A DNA stretch of 64,000 bases from Lampris incognitus (taxonomy: Eukaryota > Chordata > Actinopteri > Lampriformes > Lampridae). Position 1 is the first letter of the stretch. Each line of letters begins with the position of its first letter. The position numbers and the translations under genes were made by a program. Below are positions 46,268 through 57,900 of the stretch, piece by piece. The notes beneath the pieces are model-generated. The model searched no databases. It was not told the DNA's origin and saw nothing but the letters and a program-made list of their open reading frames with translations. The stretch spans positions 21,145,450-21,209,449 of the forward strand of contig NC_079214.1 of assembly GCF_029633865.1 (NCBI RefSeq). Direction: 5' to 3'.

Positions 46268-49200
46268 CAATTCAAGGCCAGAAGACTATAAGGGTAGTTA
46301 TAGGGACAAGGCCTGTGTGGGATAAAAGGGAACTTCTGAACTGAAATATGAGATGGATGTGTTTTATTTTCTATACAATAAAGGACACTGTGCCTCAAGA
46401 GTTAAAGACTGTGTGCTCACCTATTTGCATGCAAAGACAACCCAAAGTACAAAATTGGTTATTACCCCAAAGTTAGTCAGCGTCAGTCTCGAAACTTCAG
46501 CCCCAGTGCCTAGTATAAATGAAGACTTGATTGGCTCAGTCATGGTTTGGAGACAAGACAGGAATGGTAACATAACAGACATTGCCCTTTAAAGGACTTT
46601 TTTTTAACAACCTGTGTCTTGTTTTTGTAGTTCTCAAAACGTCCAATATGACCATTAATGGTCAATCGTATTACTGTGCCGTCTCCAGGTTCAACTTGCA
46701 GGAATGTCCACCTTACTTACTGTGGGCATTTATAAACTACACAGCCAGCACAATTCACAAGTTGTAGATAATGGCGAACCATGTCCACGGTCTAGCTGAG
46801 GCCCTGGGGCTGATCTCTACAATAAAGCCAGCAAGTAAAACAAATCATGACAGATTTGCACAATGGGGGAAAAAAAATCTATGAATATAAGAGTGAGGTT
46901 GTAAAAAACAGAATTATCATTTAAGGCCAGATGGCTGCACTTCTTTGATACTGCGGCTGACAAAGAACAGTCTGTTAATTGCTTTGCGAGCTGCAGCTAC
47001 AACAGGTCAAGTCTGTTGACACTGCACCGCCTGCTCCGCTGTCATTCAAAGATGTTTCACTGAATATTCATTAGATTTGGGTTCTACCCTCTCGGATTCA
47101 CAGACTACTATGGCGTTTTTCAGCAGAAACAATTTTAGATTCTTTTCACTAATGTAAAAAAATAAAATAAAATAGCTTCAATAAATTCAACAATCATTTT
47201 GATGCAATTTTTGAGAAAAAAAATGCTGTGATTTCAAATTTTGGTTGAACTTGAAGCTAACTATCTACAGGACCGTCACTGCAATTTGCAAATCCATATA
47301 GTCTTGATACAAGGCTAACCTAATATTTGGTCATCCAGTATTGAACATAGGGTTTCCTCAGAAACAGAACCTTCTTCTGCGCCATGTTTCCGTCTTCCTC
47401 AGGGGACATTAAAGACGTTGTGACTGTTTCTGTTGCATTTTGATTCGGCCCTGATCGTGAAATTGGATCATCGTTTTAGAAGACTGACAAAGCTGGAAGA
47501 GAAAAAGAAAAAGGAAGTTGGTTTGGAGTCCGGAGACTTTACTGGGCAAGACCTGCTTATCAGAAATTAGACATGCTGCAATAAAAAAAAAAACTGCTTT
47601 GATGGATGGGTTTAAAATAAAGCTGAAAGCAAAGCTGACATTGGATGGGCAATGAAAGGAAGATATATGGGACGTCTCTGCACTGGGGTGCTGATGGGGC
47701 ACGGCTTTAACAGAAGATGCTGGAAGAAGCTGAATTAACCCTCTAGAGTTTGTTCAGCAGTTGGGTGAATGTCTGTAGCAAATAAAACATTGTCAGTGTT
47801 AATTTAATTAAAAACAAATATTTGACCGGTCATCTTATTTTTCATTGTGGAAAAAACAGCAAAAATAAACAAACAAACAAACAAATAAACAAATAGGGCC
47901 CATTTCAAAAGGCATGAGGGAATATTATGGAAAACCCTTTTTTTATTTTGGTGTATTTGTGTGAGTGTCAGGTTGAATGGTTAATGTTTTGTGAGGTGTG
48001 TTGATGCCTGTATTAGGGGTTTGCATTGCTTGTATAATGTGTCTTCTATAAAAAGATAGAAATATAAAAGAGAAAAAAATACCAAAAAGCATCACACCTC
48101 AGAAATTTCACATTTGCGGAAACTACTTTTTTAGTTCTTAAATTAAAATCCCTTTTAGTAAGTTTTATTACCCCGTTAATCTTTCGTTTCTACATCTAAT
48201 GACGCTATTTAAGAGGCTACAACATTAATGCACTGGCATAAGAGTGACACTTGTTTTATTTTCTTTGCTTTCATTTAGTTACAAAACCCTAAAAACTGAG
48301 TGGAGATGGTTGTCATGGTAACCTACGGCCCCGAGGGGCATTGCACCTTTCAAAGAATTATGAAGACAGAACAATCCCATAAAAAAAATATATCCTATAC
48401 TGCCATTACACTGATGACAGTTGGCTGCAGGCTTTACAAGGTTTGGTGTTACACAAGTGGTTTTAGACGTGGGGAAACATCCCTGCTACCGCGTTGCATT
48501 GTTGTAGTTGCTTGTAGCCCCTCCAGGCCAGCAGCCAACCGATTAACTGAATACTCCCTCCTGCTGCAGCCTCTATTTACTGTATGCAAGTGTTTATGTG
48601 CACCAAGGAAAAATGCAACACGTCAAAGGAGAATGGTCTTTCTAAACTCCAACAAACAGAAATAAAATTGAATAAATAAAATAGGAAATAAAAATCACCT
48701 AGCATTGGTGCTACCAACTCATTGGCCCTGTGCAGCCACAATGGACTTGGATTATGAGAGGCTCTCATCCCCTTTTTTTTTTCATTTTCAAAACAATAAA
48801 ATATGTCATTAGTATTGTTAAAGGCCAGAATCAGGCAGTATTCAGACACTGCCATCATTATTATCTGTCATTACCAAAACTGCAGGATTACTGCCTTTGG
48901 CAACCAGCCCCAAATATCTCACTCTTAGCAGCAGACACCCAACTGCTCAAGGGTCAATTTGGTGTTGGGCCAATCTACGTACCAAAAAAACCCAGTTTGA
49001 TTAACTGGATCCCCGGGGCTAAATCCAGGATTACTTCAAACTCCTTAAAGAATTATTCCCCATCCACGGGCAAAACTTGGCTCCACTTCTCTACTCATTA
49101 CAAGGGCACAAGGCTCACGTCTTATATCATACCTTTTTTTTGGGGGGGGGGGGCATTTCTTCACCTCAGCCCCTCTGGACTTTTTCCTCATCTGCCAAGT

Positions 49201-50096
49201 TAAGTCTATATTTCAGGTCTTTCCTCTCTTCCCAATGTTTCAGTTGTTTGAGCTGCTGGATTGAACTCAGTGTATGCCTGTACCCTTATGCATTAAAATG
49301 GGGCTGCACACTCATGACCAGTTTTCTATTTATACGACTTATAAGATGGTCATTAGCCTATCCAACTGTCGGCACACTGGTTTAATAGCGATTGGAATTA
49401 CATTTGGCGTGTACGCCATGCCAGTGACAGCTTAATGAATTTTACATTGACGTCATTTCTACCTCCACCCACTAGATGGCAATAGAATACAGATGATGCT
49501 TAATTCCAATACTTGTTATATATTGTCCTTACCTACTCCCCACTTGGTTTATGAGGATCCCTTGGCTTGTCACAGAGGGATAATTCTCATTTGGCTTACA
49601 TCCAGAACCTGGAGGCAAATATAGATGGATATCGTCTTTGGGAAATGCATCGTGAATTGTTTTCAAAATATAGCTTTTAACTACAGCAAAATGCACCAAG
49701 GGTGGGAGCAGTTGGCATTTAACCGACTGAATTTTGGAACTAATTTACTTCACAGCGCCAGTTTAACAACGGGCCTGGGGGATTACCCTCACCTCTCAAC
49801 TGAGGCCGGTGTTTAAGCTAGTCTTAAATCAGTAGGCCTGCCGCAGGCCAGTTTCATCTAGTAAATACCGTGTCTGTCACCTTTGTTGTCCCCCTTCCCC
49901 TCATATTTGCCAAACTGCTCAAATCAAGTAATCAGCCTCTCCATAAATACACACACACACACGCACACACACACACACGCACACACACAGCGACTCGTTT
50001 ACTCCTGCTCCTTTATTATTGTACTATACTTCACCTCAGATGTCAGCAGTACTGTAAACGTAGATCAGAAGCAAACTCTTAAGTAAAAAAAGCCAT
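46268..50096. other. 3.8-kb stretch, mostly unrecognised
   Basis: No gene supported. 46925-47100 is a moderately GC, repeat-free block that looks like a possible conserved non-coding element (composition only). CA repeat at 49951-49989. C/T- and G-runs near 49135-49152. Confidence 0.4.
49951..49989. repeat. (CA)n microsatellite
   Basis: 39 bp with two CG interruptions. Confidence 0.9.
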
Positions 50097-50481
50097 GTGA
50101 TGGGCGTCCGGGTAGCGTGGCGGTCTATTGTGTTGCCTACCAAACACGGGGATCGCCGGATCGAATCCCCGTGTTACCTCTGGCTTGGTCGGGCGTCCAT
50201 ACAGACGCAATTGGCCGTGTCTGCGGCTGAGAAGCCGGATGTGGGTGGTCGCTGCACTAGCGCCTCCTCTGGTCGGTATGTCGGGGCGCCTGTTCGGAGG
50301 GGGAACTGGGGGGAACAGCGTGATCCTCTCACGCGCTGCGTCCCCCTCACTGTCAGGTGAAAAGAAGCGGCTGGCGTCTCCGGAGGAGCAGGGGTGTAGG
50401 GGGTGCAGAGGGTGCAACGCACACCGGCGCTGCAACAGCGGGGGCGCAAAAAGACCATACGCAAAAAAAAAAAAATATATA

Positions 50482-51689
50482 CACTCACTGGCCACTTTAT
50501 TAGGTACACCTTGCTAGTACCGGGTTGGACCCTCTTTTGCCTTCAGAACTGCCTTAATCCTTCGTGGCATAGATTCAACAAGGTACTGGAAACATTCCTC
50601 AGAGAGTTTGGTCCATATTGACATGATAGCATCACGCAGTTGCTGCAGATTTGTCCATGATGCGAATCTCCCGGTCCACCACATCCCAAAGGTGCTCTAT
50701 TGGATTGAGATCTTTTGACTGTGGAGGCCATTTGAGTACAGTGAACTCATTGTCATGTTCAAGAAACCAGTCTGAGATGATTTGAGCTTTATGACATGGC
50801 GCGTTATCTTGCTGGAAGTAGCCATCAGAAGATGGGAACATTGTGGTCATAAAGGGATGGACATGGTCAGCAACAATACTCAGGTAGGCTGTGGCGTTGA
50901 CACGATGCTCAATTGGTACGAAGGGGCCCAAAGTGTGCCAAGAAAATATCCCCCACACCATTACACCACCACCACCAGCCTGAACCGTTGATACAAGGCA
51001 GGATGGATCCATGCTTTCATGTTGTTGACGCCAAATTCTGACCCTACCGTCCGAATGTCGCAGCAGAAATCGAGACTCATCAGACCAGGCAACGTTTTTC
51101 CAATCTTCTATTGTCCAATTTTGGTGAGCCTGTGCGAATTGTAGCCTCAGTTTCCTGTTCTTAGCTGACAGGAGTGGCACCCGGTGTGGTCTTCTGCTGC
51201 TGTAGCCCATCTGCCTCAAGGTTCGACGTGTTGTGCGTTCAGAGATGCTCTTCTGCATACCTCGGTTGTAATGAGTGGTTATTTGAGTTACTGTTGCCTT
51301 TCTATCAGCTCGAACCAGTCTGGCCATTCTCCTCTGACCTCTGGCATCAACAAGGCATTTCGCCCACAGAACTGCCGCTCACTGGATATTTTCTCTTTTT
51401 CGGACCATTCTCTGTAAACCCTAGAGATGGTTGTGCGTGAAAATCCCAGTAGATCAGCAGTTTCTGAAATGCTCAGACCAGCCCGTCTGGCACCAACAAC
51501 CATGCCACGTTCAAAGTCACTTAAATCACCTTTCTTCCCCATTCTGATGCTCGGCTTGAACTGCAGCAGATTGTCTTGACCATGTCTACATGCCTGAATG
51601 CATTGAGTTGCTGCCATGTGATTGGCTGATTAGAAATTTGCGTTAACGAGCAGTTGGACAGGTGTGCCTAATAAAGTGGCCGGTGAGTG
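50482..51689 (-). mobile_element. Tc1/mariner transposon (CACTCACTGGCC tips), inactive
   Basis: 1208 bp with TA on both sides (50480-50481, 51690-51691) and tips CACTCACTGGCCACTTTATT / its complement. Inserted in the AT-rich middle of the hAT element. The transposase has two frame breaks. Confidence 0.94.
50514..51542 (-). pseudogene. Tc1-like transposase pseudogene
   Basis: Start at MGKKGDLSDFERG (51540-51542; an in-frame Met further up at 51617 is also possible). Helix-turn-helix LSISETADLLGFSRTTISR, then a frameshift near 51290-51330. The DDE domain then reads through SDESRF, QQDNAPCHK and LNPIEHLW with both Asp and the Glu kept. A second frameshift at DREIRIMD is explained by loss of 11 bases between two GAC repeats relative to the usual sequence of this family. 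The last about 45 residues follow in another frame to TAG at 50514-50516. Close to intact, so probably not very old. Confidence 0.92.
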
Positions 51690-52862
51690 TATATTATAAT
51701 TTAAAAAATATAACATGTAACTATATATTATAATCCAAAATTCTCATCTAAGTAATAATATTTACAAATATTAAACTTTTTAAAAAACAAATAGGCCTAT
51801 AACCAGAAATTGTTTACTTTACTTTCGGCGCCCCCGCTGATGCGGCGCCTGTGTGCATTGCACCCTCTGCACCCCCCCCCCTCGTTGCGCCCCTGCGGAG
51901 GAGGCATGTGGTAGTCTGCAGCCCTCCCCGGATCGGTAGAGGGGCTGGAGCAGAGACCGGGACGGCTCGGAAGAGCGGGGTGATTGGCCGGATACAATAG
52001 GGGCGGAAGTCATGTGATCATTTTGTCTTAGTTCACCAGTACGGTTGGTAGCAGATTCTGCCTGCTCCCAGACTTCATGCAGTGTGCCGCACAGAACAAT
52101 GCGGATTTAGTGAACGCTTCAATCTGCATTCCCATCTCAAATCCCCCGACATCAGCTTGCTAAATACAAAAGACAGAAGAGGTGGCGCCGTTACGTCCCA
52201 TCACAGAAAGTCTTTTTATCGCAAGGAGAATAACTTGGAGAGCACACCGTACATAACAAGGAGCGATCTGCCCAGTCTGAATATGAATAACTCAGCTGGG
52301 ACCTGCGATTGAATTATTGCTGCTGCGGTTACCACAAGCTGAAGCCCCGCACATCCGCGCTGCTGCAGAAACAGAAACAGTGCTGCTTAATCTCTTGAGC
52401 GCAAGCAACTAGACCTGCAGTAAGGGAGAAAATATTCAAAACTTGTAAAACCTCCTGAAAACCTCCTCGGGGGCCAAATTCGGTGGGCTTCCTCAGAAGA
52501 CTCCAACAAAGACTTGGTCCAAAAGTGTGTACTAATCTAAATCCCATTATGTGGTGCAGTACATGCTCACTAACAAAGTGCTCTAAGTGGGTTTAACTTT
52601 TCATGTACCAAAATTACCCAGAAGACACCCTCTCTTACACGTCATGAATGGCAGTTAACTCTTTATACAGTACTTTGGGAGGCTGCTTCAGATGTCCGTG
52701 AATACAGAGCTTTCCTAGCATCCATTTATTTTATTTTTTTCTTCCTGTGTAGTTTTTCCTCATCCGAATCAAGGGTTGTGGGATAGAAGGTGACGTCCAC
52801 TGTCGTCCTCTACTATATCTACCTCTTTTTGCTGTATGAACGCAAACCCTCACACCGTAACT

Positions 52863-52865
<3 letters not shown>

Positions 52866-52923
<58 letters not shown>
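52866..52923. repeat. (TA)n microsatellite
   Basis: About 58 bp uninterrupted. Confidence 0.95.
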
Positions 52924-52926
<3 letters not shown>

Positions 52927-53068
52927 TGCACTGTCTCATAAAGAATTTACTTGACTAACTGGATTTATATATGTATCCCTAAATCCGTTGTATAGTATAC
53001 CTATATAGTATAGTTATATAGTTTTACATATATATGTATATACTATATAACTATACTATATAAATGTG

Positions 53069-53071
<3 letters not shown>

Positions 53072-53142
<71 letters not shown>
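53072..53142. repeat. (TA)n microsatellite
   Basis: About 70 bp uninterrupted, about 150 bp from the previous TA array. Confidence 0.95.
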
Positions 53143-53144
<2 letters not shown>

Positions 53145-53342
53145 TTAACTTTGCTACATATGCAACAGACACACTGTTGAAATAGGATTTTTCCCCCTCA
53201 CTAATCCAATCTCACCTTTTGAACTAATCTATTCATAGAAGTGTCATTCATTTTTCCATTTTTCATTCGCTAAGGCCGCTAAGGTTTATCCTAGAAGGTA
53301 GAGACACTATGCTGCACTGGAGGATGTGAGGTAAAAAACCCC

Positions 53343-53378
53343 CAAAACAACAACAACAACAACAACAACAACGACAAA
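53343..53378. repeat. (CAA)n microsatellite
   Basis: About 10 CAA units with a CGA interruption. Confidence 0.9.
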
Positions 53379-54585
53379 AACTTTGTGCCATTTGCTTTTG
53401 CCAAAATATCCTTGAGGAAGAAACCAATTCCCTACCAGCCACAGAGGTGCTGTTCTGTCCATGACCCTGTGCATGACCTCCCTCAAGGGGGGCAAGCAGA
53501 AGAGCGTCGTGCTCTGCTCATCCGATGAAAATACTATCCTCCAAACCCAACAAGCAAACATACACATGCAAAGGCCAAACACATCTGGCCTGAAGTTGGC
53601 TGCAAAGATGAGGTAATATCAGGAGATTGCAATTTGCAATAAAACTTCAAGCTTTGCCTGACATGTAAAGCGGCCTGTGATCACTTGGTCTCGTATAAAG
53701 TCACTGAATTTTGCACATCTGGCTGGTATTGAGCCACATGTATGATAAGCTAGGCTTTACTGCTTGTGTCCTGTCACTTTCTCTGGCAAGTTCTATGACA
53801 TGATTCCGTTGCCTACTGTAAACTGCTGTGTGATGAAGTACCTGAAGATGGTGGTATACATCTACCAGAGCTTTCACTTGGCCCTGGATTTCAGGATTTC
53901 CCTCATAAATATGTTAAATCCTTGCTCCGTGACGATTATATTTATATTATCACATTGCTTTACTGCTTCATCCTACTGCTAAAAACTACAAGAGGCTACT
54001 AAGGGCACCTAATCGTGGGGTATTTTGGCAATGAATTGCCTCCTTAAGAATCAGTTGGGAGACCAGGAGCTGGCTTTTTGACTCTGCTCTGAATATGATT
54101 GCATTTTCTGGTTCAGTGCTAAGAGCACCACGTAGAAAGACAGCTCATTTGGATGAAAGATTTTGCAGGTGCTCCTTCAAAAAAATACACGCATCCACAA
54201 AATCAGTTTCTCACAGCTTGCTGCCAGTGCAGCAACTGCGGTTTTTTTGCATTGCGGCATGTCAATCCAGCATCCATCTTTCTGCTCTATGTACCCATTC
54301 CCCATCATATATAATCACTTCATATGAGTTTTCGGTGCATCATTTTGCAAGATACTGACAACTTGACTGTTGCCCTCTTTACATTTGGTTCCATGTGACG
54401 TTGCTGAACCAGGAATTTAAGCTTATATCGCTGTTGCTTTCATTATGAGTCGCTTTTAAAAAAATCAATCAGCCTTCAGCTAATGGCCCCAAACATGAAA
54501 TGTAATCAGCATGAATTGTCAGCTTCGTGTGTGATTCGTTTTAGGTGTCTAGTTGTTTTCACCATCTCTCAAAAGTTCAGCGTTG

Positions 54586-54970
54586 GGGCGCCCGGGCGGT
54601 GTGGCGGTCTATTCTGTTGCTGACCAACACGGGGGTCTCCGGTTCGAAGCCCCGTGTTGCCTCCGGCTTGGTCGGGGCGTCCCTACAGACACAATTGGCC
54701 GTGTCTGCGGGTGGGAAGCCGGATGTGGGTATGTGTCGTGGTCACTGCACTAGCGCCTCCTCTGTTCGGTCGGGGAGCCCGTTCGGGGGGAATAGCGTGA
54801 TCCTCCCACACACTACGTCCCCCTGGTGAAACTCCTCACTGTCAGGTGAAAAGAAACGGCTGGCGACTCCACATGTATCGGAACAGGCATGTGGTAGTCT
54901 GCAGCCCTCCCGGAACAGCTCGGAAAATTGGGGAATTTGGTCAAGTACAATTGGGGTTAAAAAGGGGGAA
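54586..54970 (+). repeat. tRNA-derived SINE family A, copy 8
   Basis: Full-length but with a deletion in the central G-rich part and another near the 3' end (GATCGGCAGAGGGG region missing). B box GGTTCGAAGCC has one change. Confidence 0.83.
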
Positions 54971-55270
54971 ACCAGCCTTATATGAGGACGATTATTAGCA
55001 ACATAACCAACTGTGTCAATTAAACTCACGAACAGTTTCCAAATAAAATGCGTCTCCTTACGTCGTGGTGATACCTGCTGATGATCGCGCTATACTGGGA
55101 TTCAATTACATGTCGTCTAACGTACAATACACTGGAAAGGGTTTAGATTGACTAATAGCTCAAGTTTTGTTTGGTAATTAGTCTCGGTGACTGCCCTTCA
55201 TCCCAATGTGTATGTCATGTCACTGTCCTACGGCTAAATGCCAGCATCCTGGCACTGGCAAGATGATTTG
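54971..55270. other. No feature recognised
   Basis: Unremarkable sequence between a SINE and a tRNA-like element. Confidence 0.35.
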
Positions 55271-55287
55271 TGTGCTGTGCTGCTAGC

Positions 55288-55434
55288 GTAACCTACAAAG
55301 TGTAACCGAGCTGTTTTCTCGCCTGGTGCGGGATTCGACCCGCGGTGTGCTGCACCGCAAGGCGACATCGCTGACCGCTCGACTAAAGAAGCTGCCTCCC
55401 TGGCAATAGGCCAGTGGGTCTTTTTGTAGGTTAC
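55288..55434 (-). repeat. tRNA-like element bracketed by 12-bp inverted repeats
   Basis: On the minus strand 55310-55392 resembles a tRNA: an A-box-like AGTCGAGCGGTCAGCG and a T-arm GCGGGTCGAATCCCGC (5-bp stem, 6-nt loop). The acceptor stem does not close, so it is not a functional tRNA but a SINE head or tRNA pseudogene. Exact inverted copies of GTAACCTACAAA lie at 55288-55299 and (complement) 55423-55434. Confidence 0.55.
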
Positions 55435-55581
55435 TCTAACTTTGGACGCCCGGAGGGGCACATTGTAATAATGCAGCTTTTGCAGTGGCTGCGGGTTTTT
55501 TCCATTTAATTTCGTCATCAGATTCTTATCTTGTTTGTTTTGAAGTTTCATGCAAAGATGATTGAAAGCTGTTATCACAGG

Positions 55582-55582
<1 letters not shown>

Positions 55583-55616
<34 letters not shown>
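55583..55616. repeat. (CTG)n trinucleotide repeat
   Basis: 11 CTG units. Both strands have ORFs across it but no other coding evidence or splice sites, so it is treated as a microsatellite. Confidence 0.9.
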
Positions 55617-55617
<1 letters not shown>

Positions 55618-56122
55618 GTCGCGCTCATCAGAACTTCCTATTCTGTCCCGATGATAAGATTGATTTATGGATTTGTCCCAGTGGTTCGGTGGGCTAGGGT
55701 GCATGTCACGCTGCTCACAGTGTTGAGCGTTAACATTCAGCTGGTGACCCCAGGTGCATATCATATCTCCCCTCCATCTTCCTCCTCCTCCTCCTCCGTG
55801 GCGTGCTGTCTAATGAGACAGAGACAACAGCTATCTGAGGCTTAAATCGGAGATTGCTTGGCTTTTGTTTTTCGCAAGAAAATTACATGTAAGGGATCGG
55901 GGTTTAGTCTTTGCATTTTGCACAGGTATCTCCGTGTGTATGTCGGTAAACACTTCTCTTTCTGGTGATCAAAATTGGTTTCCCATCACAGTTGACAGTT
56001 TATAAAAAGCCATATTTCACACCGGTAGAAAATAGTTTGCTAAGGCTAATCTACACATCGCGTGCATGATGTTTACTGTGTTCTTGCTTGCATGATCTGT
56101 GACGGATGACTGACTGCACTTG
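55617..56122. other. No feature recognised
   Basis: Contains a short CCT repeat (about 55778-55796). No gene supported. Confidence 0.35.
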
Positions 56123-56123
56123 A

Positions 56124-56552
56124 CCCCCCCTTTTTTTCTCCCCAATTGTATCGGGCCAGCTACCCCACTCTTCCGAGCCGTCCCGCTCTCTGCTCCACCC
56201 CCTCTGCCAATCGGGGGAGGGCTGTAGACTACCACATGCCTCCTCTGATACATGTGGAGTCACCAGCCGCTTCTTTTCACCTGATGGTGAGGAGTTTCAC
56301 CAGGGGGACTTCGCGCGTGGGAGGATCATCTCCCCCCCCACCCAGTTCCCCCTTGCCCCTCGAACAGGCGCCCCCAACCAACCACAGGAGGCGCTAGTGC
56401 AGCGACCAGGACACATACCCACATCCGGCTTCCCACCCGCAGACACGGCCAATTGTGTCTGTAGGGACGCCCGACCACGCCAGAGGTAACACAGGGATTT
56501 GAACCGACGATCCCCGTGTTGGTAGGCAACAGAATAGACCGCTACGCCGCCC
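56124..56552 (-). repeat. tRNA-derived SINE family A, copy 9
   Basis: Full length, well preserved; head at 56480-56552. Confidence 0.85.
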
Positions 56553-56582
56553 AAGAATTGACTTGATATACTCTACTGATGC

Positions 56583-56910
56583 CCGTGGGGAAATTACGCT
56601 CTGCATTTAACCCACCCTAGCAGTGTAGCTAGGAGCAGTGGGCAGCTGCCGCACCCGGGGACCAACTCCAGTTCCTCTTTCCGTTGCCTCAGTCAGGGGC
56701 ACAGCACTCACCCTAACATGCATGTCTTTTTGATGGCGGGGGAAACCGGAGCACACCCACGCAGAGAACATGCAAATTCCACACAGAGGACGACCTGGGA
56801 TGACCCTCCCCCACCCCCAAGGTTGGACATCCCCGGGGCTCGAACCCAGGACTTTCTTGCTGTGAGGCGACAGCGCTAACCACTGCGCCACTGCGCCACC
56901 CGGCCGCCCT
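56583..56910 (-). repeat. tRNA-derived SINE family C
   Basis: On the minus strand: A box in TGGCGCAGTGGTTAGCGCTG with CTGTCGCCTCACAGC, and a B box GGTTCGAGCCCC is intact near 56838. The body includes GTGCTCCGGTTTCCCCCGCC and ACATGCATGTTAGG and the end GGGTGGGTTAAATGCAGAG. A short duplication of CGCAGTGG (GCGCCACTGCGCCAC at about 56886-56900) lies in the head. Fish SINE, about 330 bp. Confidence 0.85.
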
Positions 56911-57380
56911 GATTGTTAAAGAAAAACTACCAGCCTCGGATTAGCCACCAGATTCTCCCTTTTCTCTTTTCTTTTTTGCCTTTTCACATAAAATTGTGGT
57001 TGGGTATAAAAAAAGAGAAGATGTTAAGAATGGAAATTTATGCATGAGAGGTTTTGTATTTTTCCCTTCAATGCCCATTCCTCTGTAAACAGACGTACAT
57101 AATAGACTATGAAGATTCCGGCGCACCTTATCTCCCCCCAGCTCAATATTTTTGCTAAGAAATAGACGAGAAGGGGGATGAAGGGCATCTTGGCAACGAG
57201 TAAACAGTCGTCCATGAGAAGGAGCGGTGCCTCAGCAGCGTCAGTAGTGCTGGCAGTACTGACGCTGCGCCTGCGCAGCTCCGCCATCAACAGGAACACC
57301 GCCGTATGTCGGACGTGTTATTCCGGGGGAAGTGGCAGGGATGCCTTTAAATGTTCTCGCCTTGTTAATACGACCCTCTG
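56911..57380. other. No feature recognised
   Basis: 57.19-57.31 kb is GC-richer, with the repeated segment GCGTCAGTAGTGCTGGCAGTACTGACGC forming a hairpin (arms GCGTCAGTA / TACTGACGC at about 57238-57265). No gene supported. Confidence 0.4.
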
Positions 57381-57600
57381 AGGCAGTGGTAGCCAAAAGG
57401 TTAGAGGGGTGGATTTTGTGGTGCCGTAAACCGGGAAAATGTGGGCTGGAAATGTGAACGGGTCACGCTCTCTATTCCCTCAGCATCCACTCGTCTACGG
57501 ACCCCGGAGGAATGCACTTAACCCCCGGATCCTCTAATGGACCTGCTCAGTGGGCACAGAATGACTGACTGTGCACGACTGTGACACAGGGCACGGCTGG
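57381..57600 (+). repeat. Possible degenerate SINE
   Basis: AGGCAGTGGTAGCCAAAAGG could be a decayed tRNA-like head, and CCTGCTCAGTGGGCACAGAATGA with GCACGACTGTGACAC resemble a SINE tail. Weak. Confidence 0.35.
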
Positions 57601-57771
57601 AAACCGGCATCTGTGTTCAACAACCTTTCCCCTATGCAAAATAGTGGAAGAGAGAAAAAAACCAAACAAACTTGTAAACATGTAGTCATGGTCATTCATC
57701 CTGAACTGGACTGGAGGATGTGTGGCTTCAGTAGTGCATGCTGTCTTGACAGCTGTTTGATAGGGTAACGG

Positions 57772-57773
<2 letters not shown>

Positions 57774-57832
<59 letters not shown>
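57774..57832. repeat. (CA)n microsatellite
   Basis: About 59 bp uninterrupted, followed directly by repeat block B. Confidence 0.95.
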
Positions 57833-57834
<2 letters not shown>

Positions 57835-57835
<1 letters not shown>

Positions 57836-57900
57836 CCCACTCTGGTTGTCTCTCCGCCTATTTCCACAGTAATGACCTTGGCAAGAGTAAGAATAACAAG
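57835..57900 (+). repeat. Dispersed repeat block B, copy 2
   Basis: CCCACTCTGGTTGTCTC through AATGACCTTGGCAAGAGTAA, similar to 9497-9570. Confidence 0.6.

Larger units (their letters stand above)
50389..51895. mobile_element. Non-autonomous hAT element, interrupted by Tc1
   Basis: Tips CAGGGGTG and CGCCCCTG, with inverted repeats of about 60 bp (50389-50452 and 51831-51895), flanked by the 8-bp duplication CGGAGGAG (50381-50388, 51896-51903). These are the hallmarks of hAT elements. Without the Tc1 insert it is about 300 bp and has no ORF, so it is a MITE. Confidence 0.85.
50100..52005 (+). repeat. tRNA-derived SINE family A, copy 7, split by nested transposons
   Basis: Head and first part 50100-50388, remainder 51896-52005. 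The 8 bases CGGAGGAG are duplicated at the break. About 15 bases of the SINE consensus just left of the break (ACTCCACATGTATCG region) are missing. Confidence 0.88.
52006..54584. other. Non-coding stretch with TA microsatellites
   Basis: Contains the two TA arrays listed separately, a 20-bp-arm hairpin between them (53015-53065) and a CAA repeat (53343-53378). No gene supported. Confidence 0.45.

Noticed and set aside
48730-49203. 157-codon ORF, possibly an old LINE piece
   Set aside because: I looked for L1 ORF2 blocks and could not find a convincing one.
52082-52312. Possible coding exon just right of the nested SINE
   Set aside because: 76 codons without a known domain; no good acceptor/donor pair.
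55531-55845. ORF with a polycysteine run (opposite strand polyalanine)
   Set aside because: Produced by the CTG microsatellite; no splice sites, domain or promoter support.
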